Assembly: GCA_038114465.1 (NCBI GenBank)
Contig: JAYNQW010000014.1
Location: 1 to 64,000 of the forward strand
Reading direction: 5' to 3'
DNA length: 64,000 bases
Origin: CALINB01 sp938045325
Lineage (GTDB): Bacteria > Pseudomonadota > Alphaproteobacteria > Rhodospirillales > CALINB01
Shown in pieces: positions 46,441 to 53,353 of the stretch. Both the position numbers and the translations under genes were made by a program. The notes below the pieces were generated by a model. The model ran no database searches. It saw nothing but the letters and a program-made list of their open reading frames with translations, and had not been told where the DNA came from. The first letter of the stretch is position 1; each line of letters opens with the position of its first letter.

Positions 46441-47319
46441 TCAACGCGCCATCGCATCATATTGTTCTTCAAGCGCACGGACCTTGTCCCACTCGACGAC
46501 CTTTTCCAAATCTTCGAACGTGGAAAGTTGATCCATCACACCGCCGAGACTCCCTGTATTGTATACTTCTTCTAATACGGCGCCGCAGGCTTTCATGGCG
46601 GCAAACATCAAGGCCGTTGGATAAATTACCAACTTGTGGCCGCAATCGGCGAGTTCCTTGATATCCATATCCGGAGATCGACCACTTGAATCGCGATGAA
46701 ACATCAACGGTATATTAAAACGCCCTTTGAGACTTTGAATTTGCTCGACCGTTAACGGCGGCACGATAAAAAGCATATCCGCTCCCGCCTCTTCAAACGC
46801 ATGGCATCGGTCCATGGCTTCATCGAACGTGTCGATGTGGGCCGCGTCGGTCCGTGCGATAACGAGAAAGTCCGGATCGGTCCGCGCGTCCAACGCGGAT
46901 TTCACTTTACTCAGCATTTCTTCCAAACTGATAAGTGCCTTGCCTGCCAATAATCCGCAACGCTTCGGTGATTGCTGGTCTTCGATATGCACACCGGCGA
47001 CACCGGCGCGCTCGAATGCCCTGACCGCCCGGCGCACGTTCAACGCGTTGCCGTAACCATTGTCCGCATCTGCCACGAGAGGGAGCCCCGTCGCGGCCAC
47101 GATGCCGGCCGCGTGATCGACCATTTCATCCATCGTGGTAATGCCGACGTCGGGACTTCCCAGAACCACCGCTGTGGTTGCCGTGCCACCCATATAAAGC
47201 ACATCAAACCCCTGCCGGGCAGCGATCTGCCCCGTTAACGCATCAAACACGCCGGGGGCAGTTATGATGTCATTCTGTTTAAGAAGTTTTCGAAGCCGTG
47301 TTGTCGTTCTTTCAACCAT
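46441..47319 (-). CDS. Isocitrate lyase/PEP mutase family protein (2-methylisocitrate lyase-like)
   Basis: TIM-barrel C-C or C-P lyase of the PrpB/PEP mutase family. The 292-residue protein has the Mg-binding VADADNGYGNALNVRRAVR, the signature VHIEDQQSPKRCG with catalytic Cys, and FLVIARTDAA. In true PrpB the signature continues KRCGH; here it is KRCGL, so the substrate is likely a different acid (oxaloacetate, dimethylmalate or a related compound). It lies 54 bases upstream of the enolase-superfamily gene, and diverges from the Rieske gene. Confidence 0.87.
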   Translation of the reverse strand: MVERTTTRLRKLLKQNDIITAPGVFDALTGQIAARQGFDVLYMGGTATTAVVLGSPDVGITTMDEMVDHAAGIVAATGLPLVADADNGYGNALNVRRAVRAFERAGVAGVHIEDQQSPKRCGLLAGKALISLEEMLSKVKSALDARTDPDFLVIARTDAAHIDTFDEAMDRCHAFEEAGADMLFIVPPLTVEQIQSLKGRFNIPLMFHRDSSGRSPDMDIKELADCGHKLVIYPTALMFAAMKACGAVLEEVYNTGSLGGVMDQLSTFEDLEKVVEWDKVRALEEQYDAMAR

Positions 47320-47393
47320 GGTATTTCCAACGATTTGTTAATGATCAATTGTTAGCATCATTCACGAGACACTCCCTCACGGCAAGGCGCTAA

Positions 47394-47786
47394 ATGCTGA
47401 AACTCTGCAATCTTGAAGAAATTCCGGACGGTGAAGCTCGCGGCTTTTGCGTCGAAGGCCCTCAGCTCGCTCAACGGCTTATTGTCATTCGTCAAGGCCA
47501 GGAAGTATTGGGTTATGTCGATTATTGCCCGCATACGGGATCACGGCTCGACCCAGGCCGAAATAGATTTTTAGATGACGCCGGCATATTCATCTGCTGC
47601 GCCATCCATGGTGCTTTATTTAAAATCAAAGACGGTGAGTGTGTTGACGGGCCGTGCTTTGGCGACAAGCTGATCCCCGCTCCGGTTCAAGCTAAAGACG
47701 GCAGCATCTATTTGGAACACGATAACGTCGAACTTGTCGACGAACTCTCTCAGTGGATGTCGGATTTAGAACCAAAAACCGGCTGA
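47394..47786 (+). CDS. Rieske [2Fe-2S] protein
   Basis: A 130-residue stand-alone Rieske ferredoxin. Cluster ligands are visible as Cys 45 and His 47 (CPHTG) and Cys 69 and His 72 (CAIHG). No membrane anchor or signal peptide is seen, so it is cytoplasmic. It lies immediately upstream of the selenoprotein B-family gene on the same strand, and the two probably form an operon. I infer that it passes electrons to that protein or to an oxygenase elsewhere. Confidence 0.88.
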   Translation: MLKLCNLEEIPDGEARGFCVEGPQLAQRLIVIRQGQEVLGYVDYCPHTGSRLDPGRNRFLDDAGIFICCAIHGALFKIKDGECVDGPCFGDKLIPAPVQAKDGSIYLEHDNVELVDELSQWMSDLEPKTG

Positions 47787-47840
47787 CACTCTATTTGCCC
47801 TTCGGTGGACAGTCCCAACGCCCCATGTCATGATTGCCGT

Positions 47841-49103
47841 ATGGCGCGCTTGAAAGACATCCCCGAAGGCGAACGCGATATGTTGCAACGCTTGCCGTTG
47901 CCGCAATTCGACAGCACCCCGTTCGTAAAAGGACCGGTGCTGGCAAAGCGCCGGGTTTCGATCGTTTCGACGGCGGCCCTGCAAAAGCGCAACGACAAGC
48001 TCTTTTATAAAGGCGAAGCCAGTTATCGGGTTATCCCGGGCGATACCGATCCAAACGACATCATCATGGCGCACACCTCGGTCAACTTCGACCGTTCCGG
48101 CTTTCAACAGGACCTGAATATTTGTTTTCCCTTGCAACGCCTCCATGAGCTCGTCGATGAAGGCTTGATCGGCTCGGTCGCGGATTATCATTACACCGTG
48201 ATGGGCGGCGTCGAGCCCGAGCGCAACGAAGACACCGCGCGCCAAATCGCCGCCATGATGAAACGCGAAGGCGTCGATACGGTTCTCCTGGTGCCGATCT
48301 GACCGAAATGCACGCGCGCCGTCGGCGGGCTGGCCCATTACTTCGAACAGGAAGGTCTTTCTACCACGCAAATCAGCCTGATCCGCGAACACAGCGAGGC
48401 GATTAAGCCGCCGCGCGCGCTGTGGGTGCCGTACGAGCTCGGCCGTCCGCTGGGCAAACCCAACGACAAAGATTTTCAAAACCGGGTCCTTCGAGCCTGT
48501 CTAGAACTGTTGAGTGCTGACAGCGGCCCCGTGCTCGAGGATTATCCAGAAGACGTCCCCGCCGAAGCCGCAAACGATGACATGACCGGGATGGTCTGCC
48601 CGATTGATCTACCTGCACCGCCGTCGGACGACAGCGAATTGGTGCAAAATCTTTTGACGGAGATCGGGCAAATCGCGCCCTGGTATCAGATCGCCGTGCA
48701 GGAACGTGGGCGCACCACGGTCGGCATCAGCACGCTCGACATCGAAGACGCCGCGCGTTTCCTGGTCGATTTTATCGAAGACCCGACAACCACAAGCATC
48801 GTCGAAAAATTCAAAACCGGGCCGTTGCTCAAATTCGTCTGTGAAGACCTTAAGGCGTTTTATTCCGAAGCGATGTCGGCGCAACCAGGCATGTCGTCGA
48901 GCCTCGCAGTCGAGAACTGGCTGTGGAACGACACCGTGCTCGGCAAAACGCTTTGGAAGTTCCGCGACGAGAACCTCGATCACCCGGATGCCTACACGCA
49001 GTATTTTGCGCGCCGCTCGCTCATACCGGATCGGCAAATTCATTTCAAAGGCGCGGCGCACTTCGAAACATTGCAACCGCTCGATAAACAGAGCGCGTCT
49101 TAA
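47841..49103 (+). CDS. Glycine/sarcosine/betaine/D-proline reductase selenoprotein B-family protein, with UGA-encoded Sec
   Basis: One frame runs from ATG 47841 (MARLKDIPEGERDM) to the TAA at 49103, interrupted only by TGA at 48300-48302. Read as selenocysteine it gives 420 residues with VLLVPI-U-P-K-C-TRAVGGLAHY, that is Sec 154 and Cys 157. Cys-containing homologues in this family carry a C-P-x-C at the same place. Both halves are clearly one protein: SVNFDRSGFQQDLN and ADYHYTVMGG before the UGA, REHSEAIKPPRALWVPYELG and SGPVLEDYPED after it. The family relates to GrdB and PrdB of clostridia, where Sec acts in reductive cleavage, but its role in aerobes is unknown. A GTG at 47805 is an alternative start. 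A SECIS-like hairpin follows the UGA. The gene follows the Rieske gene. Confidence 0.88.
48311..48332 (+). promoter_or_regulatory. SECIS-like hairpin after UGA 48300-48302
   Basis: The mRNA can fold with C15-G25, G16-C24, C17-G23 and C18-G22 (numbered from the base after UGA) closing a GUC loop at 48321-48323. The stem extends past a G-G mismatch by C13-G27 and G12-C28, then A10-U29 and C9-G30. The loop starts 19 bases after UGA and its first base is G. Both fit the published bacterial SECIS rules (loop 16-37 bases from UGA, G in the first two loop positions). Folded by eye. Confidence 0.65.
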
Positions 49104-49129
49104 CGTAATTTAATTTACTAAATTTATTT

Positions 49130-49393
49130 CTACGGGTTCGTCTTCGGTGAGATTTCGCCGTCGGCTTTTAACTTCCACCACATCCTGAGGCATTGTGTGC
49201 GGGTGGGATTCACAACTCCGTCAAGCAGGAACTTCGCTTTGACTTGTCCTTGTACGACAATGGTTGGCAAACCTGTTTGTTTGCTTAAGTCTTTTTCCAT
49301 CCAGATGCACGGACTAAAGCTCTCGTAGCGGTAATAGGTCGCCGCCGAGCCGAAGATTAAAATACCAACGATGATAATAGCTGCCGTCTTCAT
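49130..49393 (-). CDS. Small membrane-anchored protein of unknown function
   Basis: The 87-residue protein has one N-terminal hydrophobic segment (residues about 4-20, AAIIIVGILIFGSAATYY) that would act as an anchor or uncleaved signal, then a mixed basic domain with two cysteines (SPCIWMEKD and TQCLRMWWK) that could form a disulphide bond outside the cytoplasm. The start lies three bases after the stop of the Sec-containing DsbA-type gene, so they are likely co-transcribed. I do not recognise the family. Confidence 0.7.
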   Translation of the reverse strand: MKTAAIIIVGILIFGSAATYYRYESFSPCIWMEKDLSKQTGLPTIVVQGQVKAKFLLDGVVNPTRTQCLRMWWKLKADGEISPKTNP

Positions 49394-49396
49394 TAA

Positions 49397-50032
49397 TTAT
49401 TCTTGTTGTTCTTTCTCTTTCGCTTTTTCCATCACGGCTTGCACGAATTGCTCGAGGTTCTCATAAGGCTGCGCGCCGACGAGGCCGTAACCTTGGGCAA
49501 CGAATGTCGGTACGCCGGTTACGCCGTAATCGCGCGATTTCTGCCAATCGGCGTCGACGGCACTTTTATACGTCCTTTCATCGACAACTTCTCTGGCTTG
49601 ATCGACCAGCAAGCCGACCGACTTAACGATCTCCATTAAAATTTCGACGTCGGCGATGTTTTTGTTATCGACGAAATATGCCCGAAATAAGGCATCGTGC
49701 AGGGTCTCACCATTTTCCTGGGTATCGGCCCAAACGCCGAGTTCCTGGGCGAGTCGGCTGTTATAGGTATGCGTCCGATACCCATATGGCAGGCCTTCGG
49801 CGTCCATCTGCGCCTTCATTTCGGCATTTTTTTGATCGATATCCCAGCCACGGGCGGCATAAAACTCTTTCATCCCCCGGCCCTCCTGCGGCGTGTCGGG
49901 ATGAAGTGGAAAATGCACCCACTTGGTTTTAATGTCGAACGACTTTTTGAGTTTTTCTATACGCCCGGTACAGAGATAACACCACGGTCAGACGTAATCG
50001 GAAAAAATCTCCACGGTAATCGGTTCGCTCAT
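49397..50032 (-). CDS. DsbA/FrnE-family thiol oxidoreductase with UGA-encoded Sec in the active site (UPWC)
   Basis: From ATG 50032 (MSEPITVEIFSDYV) the frame meets TGA at codon 15 (49988-49990) and continues PWCYLCTGRIEKLKK to the TAA at 49397, 211 residues in all. FrnE-type proteins read D-x-V-C-P-W-C-Y-L-G here, so the UGA stands exactly at the nucleophilic Cys: Sec 15-Pro-Trp-Cys 18. The rest is a normal thioredoxin fold with the helical insert (DALFRAYFVDNKNIADVEIL) and the cis-Pro loop YGVTGVPTFVAQG. Cys 21 is extra; relatives usually have Gly. GAAGGG lies about six bases upstream of the ATG. No signal peptide, so cytoplasmic. It is 12 bases after a hydratase gene. A plain ORF search finds only the part after the UGA. 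Confidence 0.9.
49956..49974 (-). promoter_or_regulatory. SECIS-like hairpin after UGA 49988-49990
   Basis: Numbered from the base after UGA, the mRNA pairs U14-A32, C15-G31, U16-A30, G17-U29, U18-A28, A19-U27 and C20-G26, a seven-pair stem, closing the five-base loop CGGGC (49963-49967). The loop begins 21 bases after UGA and has G at its second position, in agreement with the bacterial SECIS rules. Folded by eye; a computed fold would be firmer. Confidence 0.68.
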
Positions 50033-50044
50033 TTTTAACCCTTC

Positions 50045-50833
50045 TTATTCAAAGCGAATTGAAATCGGTTCGAGTTCAGAGAAACGAGCTTCGAACGTAT
50101 CGCCCGCCTTAATCGGTGTCAGCCCCGTCATGGAACCGCTGATGATAATCGCACCGGCGGCAATGCCTTGGCCTGTTTTTGCAAGCTTATTAGCAAGCCA
50201 TACTAGCGAGTTAACCGGGTTATCCATCACCACCGAACTGTTGGCTTCGACTTTAACCTCGCCATTATGCAAAAACGTGCAATCGATATTCCCCAAATCA
50301 ATGTCCTTGTTGAACGGCCGGACCATGCCCGTCACGTAACCTGCTTGAACGCCGTTATCGCAAATCATCTCCGGAAATCCGACTTTCCAATTTTGGGTTC
50401 GCGCATCGACGATCTCGAACATGCCGAGCACGCCGTCGATGGCATCAAGCGCGCTTTCGAGCGTTACGCCGGGACCGTCGAGGTCCCTGCCGAGCCTTAA
50501 GCCGATTTCGCATTCTATTTTTGGGTCGATCAGTGTCGCGCAATCGATCGATCGTCCGGAAACCGTGCGTCCGGCGCCGAAGGTGTGACCGTATACCGGC
50601 TCATCAACACCAAAACGTGCCTGCGACTCCGCACCCGTCGCCCCGACCTTGAAACCGGCGACCTTGCCGCCGGCGGACACTTTTTTAGCGACATAAACAT
50701 CTTGTGCCGCGTAACAATCTTCAACCGAAAGGCCGTCGAATTCCGAGGAAATCGGCGCAATCGGTTGGCGTGATGTTTCGGCTTCGAGAAACCGCTCGGC
50801 AATAGTATCGAGTGTGGATGGATCGGCGGACAT
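50045..50833 (-). CDS. 2-keto-4-pentenoate hydratase/FAH-family protein
   Basis: The 262-residue protein matches the MhpD/HpcG type of the fumarylacetoacetase superfamily: GFKVGATGAESQARFGVDEPVYGHTF, the metal-binding PKIECEIGLRLGRDL (acidic ligands), a later Glu and Asp region around FEIVDARTQNWKVGFPEMICDN, and SGSMTGLTPIKAGD at the end. Such enzymes hydrate 2-oxopent-4-enoate-like acids in meta-cleavage pathways, or act on oxalocrotonate as decarboxylases. The aldolase and dehydrogenase partners are not adjacent, so the pathway is uncertain. It leads directly into the Sec-containing DsbA-type gene. Confidence 0.88.
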   Translation of the reverse strand: MSADPSTLDTIAERFLEAETSRQPIAPISSEFDGLSVEDCYAAQDVYVAKKVSAGGKVAGFKVGATGAESQARFGVDEPVYGHTFGAGRTVSGRSIDCATLIDPKIECEIGLRLGRDLDGPGVTLESALDAIDGVLGMFEIVDARTQNWKVGFPEMICDNGVQAGYVTGMVRPFNKDIDLGNIDCTFLHNGEVKVEANSSVVMDNPVNSLVWLANKLAKTGQGIAAGAIIISGSMTGLTPIKAGDTFEARFSELEPISIRFE

Positions 50834-50878
50834 GCGTGATCTTCCTGACTAACGTTTTGCTATGAAGGTCCTAACGGC

Positions 50879-53263
50879 TCAACGCAGCCGTTGCAAGCTC
50901 GCTTGCGCAGCGGCTTCGACGATGGCGTCCGTATCAATCCGGTAATGATGATAAAGATCGGGGACATCGCCGCATTGACCGAACTTTTCGACCCCCAAGG
51001 GTACGACGTGGTACCCGCCGGTCGCGCCGAGCCAATCAAGCGTTGCGGGATGGGCGTCCAACACCGTCACCAGAGAAGCATCGGGTGCGATAACCGACAA
51101 TATGCGTTCGATGTGCGCGCTGGCGTTTTGATCGCCCGCCTGGCGTGCTTTCGATGCCGCCGTCCATCCTTTGTGCAACCGGTCGGCGGATGTGATGTTC
51201 AACAACCCGGCACCGGGAACATCTTCGATAACTGTTTCATAAGCCTCAATCGCCTCGGGTGCGACGGGCCCTGAAAACGCAATGACAAGCTCGCCGCCCG
51301 GCGCCGGTTCACGCAGCCAATAAGCGCCGGCGAGAATGTTTTCTCGCAACTCGACGTTCATGTCCCGTTGCGGCTGATCAATAGGCCGGGTCACCAGACG
51401 CAGGCAAACCGACGCCCCTTCCGGTTTTTGCATGTGCTCGAACCCCCAGGCCATCATGACGGCCACTTCATCGGCGAAGGCCGGTTCGAACGCTTCCAAC
51501 CCGTCCTGGCCCATGGTGATGAGGTTCGTATAATTCGATTGATGCGCGCCCCCTTCTGGCGCGAGCGCCAAGCCCGACGGAGTCAGGATCAGCATAAACC
51601 GCGAGTCTTGGTAGCACGCGTAATTCAGTGCATCCAAACCGCGGCCGATAAAAATATCATAGAGTGTGCCGATGGGCAGCAGACGCGCGCCGAAGAGATG
51701 CTCGGACACACCAAGCTCGGCCAACAGCGTAAAAAAGTTGTTTTCCGCGATACCCAATTCGATGTGCTGACCGCTCGGCGATTTTTCCCATTTCTGCGGC
51801 GACGGCACCTGTTCGTTGCGAAAAGCATCCGGTTCCTCTCGACGATGAAAAACACCTTTACGGTTAACCCAGCCACCGAGGCTGGTCGAGACCGTCACGT
51901 CTGGTGATGTCGTCACAATGCGTTTCGTAAACTCGTTATCCTGACGGCCAAGTTCGGTCATAATCCGCCCAAAGGTTTCCTGCGTCGAAAGCTTCGCTCC
52001 TTCTGGGGTTTCTATCCCCTTTGCCGGAATTACCGGTGCCCAGGAAACTTCCTTCTTGCGGGTTCGTTCGCGTAAACGCTCGATAATGCCGTCGAACTCA
52101 TCATCGGTCATTTCAAGGCCCGCCAAGGGATCCCACTCCTGCCCCTTGGGAATTTTCAGCGACTCGCGGAACTGATCGATTTGCTGATCGGTCATCAACC
52201 CAGCGTGGTTATCCTTGTGACCCGCAAACGGCAGCCGGTGACCTTTAATCGTATAAGCAACAAAACAATGCGGCGCTTCACTATCGACGCTGTGAAATGC
52301 TTCAAGCAAGGTTTCCATGTCATGGCCGCCGAGGTTCGTCATTAAGGCATGCAATGCCGCATCGCTATGACTATCGAGCAGTTCCTTGAGACCACTGGTC
52401 CCTTTCAAGTCATGGGATAAATGCTCGCGCCAGGATCGCTCGCCCTGAAACGAAATCGCCGAATACAGCATGTTCGGACAGGTTTCGATCCATTGACGTA
52501 ACGCTTCACCGGCAGGCCCTTCAAAGGCTGCTTCGAGGAGCTTGCCGTACTTCAGAACCTTGACTTCCCAGCCGACGGTGCCGAAAAAGTCGTGAATGCG
52601 TTGCGACAGATAATCGTGTACGACACCATCGAGGCTTTGGCGGTTGTAATCGATAATCCACCACGTATTGCGGATGTCATGCTTCCAGCCTTCCAGCAAA
52701 GCTTCGAAAATGTTGCCTTCATCGAGTTCCGCATCGCCGGCGACGGTAATCAGCCGGCCCATTTCATTCTCGGGCGGGACGAGTTTCTGCAAATGAACAT
52801 AATCTTGCGCCAAGGACGCGAATAGCGTCGCGGCGACAGGAAGCCCCATCGAGCCGCCGGAGAAATCGACCGCGAACTTATCTTTCGTGCGCGATGGATA
52901 CGATTGCACGCCGCCGAAGGCGCGAAAGCTTTCCAAATCTTGTTGCGTCAATTCGCCCATCAAATAAAGCAACGAATGCAATGTCGGGGCACCGTGGGGT
53001 TTCAGCGCCACGCGGTCCTTCGGTTTGAGGACGTCCATCAATAACGCCGTATGGATCGTATTGGCCGAAGCGACTGAGGACTGGTGGGCACCGACTTTCA
53101 AACCGTCCCGCTTCGGGCGGATGTTATTGGCGTGGTGGATCATCCAGCACGCCAACCACAGTAACTTTTGCTCGAAGGCCTGAAGCTCGGCAACCGTCTG
53201 CGGTGTGACCAAGTTCCCTTTGGCCCCAGCTTTAACCGGAAACGGTGTAATGGATGCGTTCAT
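50879..53263 (-). CDS. Thiamine-diphosphate enzyme, transketolase/pyruvate dehydrogenase E1-like
   Basis: A 794-residue ThDP enzyme. The cofactor motif GDAELDEGNIFEALLEGW followed by IIDYNRQSLDGVV resembles the homodimeric AceE E1 (GD-x-E-x-x-E ... N). The substrate region VGAHQSSVASANTIHTALL and the central LGIAENNFFTLLAELGV resemble transketolases and AceE. The end (DAHPATLDWLGATGGYHVVPLGVEKFGQCGD) matches the AceE C-terminal domain. No E2 or E3 gene is adjacent, so a stand-alone ketoacid decarboxylase or transketolase is possible. It lies 45 bases upstream of the hydratase gene. Confidence 0.8.
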   Translation of the reverse strand: MNASITPFPVKAGAKGNLVTPQTVAELQAFEQKLLWLACWMIHHANNIRPKRDGLKVGAHQSSVASANTIHTALLMDVLKPKDRVALKPHGAPTLHSLLYLMGELTQQDLESFRAFGGVQSYPSRTKDKFAVDFSGGSMGLPVAATLFASLAQDYVHLQKLVPPENEMGRLITVAGDAELDEGNIFEALLEGWKHDIRNTWWIIDYNRQSLDGVVHDYLSQRIHDFFGTVGWEVKVLKYGKLLEAAFEGPAGEALRQWIETCPNMLYSAISFQGERSWREHLSHDLKGTSGLKELLDSHSDAALHALMTNLGGHDMETLLEAFHSVDSEAPHCFVAYTIKGHRLPFAGHKDNHAGLMTDQQIDQFRESLKIPKGQEWDPLAGLEMTDDEFDGIIERLRERTRKKEVSWAPVIPAKGIETPEGAKLSTQETFGRIMTELGRQDNEFTKRIVTTSPDVTVSTSLGGWVNRKGVFHRREEPDAFRNEQVPSPQKWEKSPSGQHIELGIAENNFFTLLAELGVSEHLFGARLLPIGTLYDIFIGRGLDALNYACYQDSRFMLILTPSGLALAPEGGAHQSNYTNLITMGQDGLEAFEPAFADEVAVMMAWGFEHMQKPEGASVCLRLVTRPIDQPQRDMNVELRENILAGAYWLREPAPGGELVIAFSGPVAPEAIEAYETVIEDVPGAGLLNITSADRLHKGWTAASKARQAGDQNASAHIERILSVIAPDASLVTVLDAHPATLDWLGATGGYHVVPLGVEKFGQCGDVPDLYHHYRIDTDAIVEAAAQASLQRLR

Positions 53264-53353
53264 CGAATTCCCTATTCGGAATCACATTTTACCCGAATTT
53301 CAGAGCCAACAGAATTAGGTTGTAACTATCTGAAAATATTAGAATAAAGGTAA

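Noticed and set aside
48426..49103. A separate gene starting at 48426
   Set aside because: It is the continuation of the frame that starts at 47841; family motifs run across the TGA, and no ribosome binding site precedes it.
49397..49918. A short DsbA-like gene starting at 49918
   Set aside because: This start would remove the whole active site and the first strand; the true N-terminus lies upstream, through the UGA.
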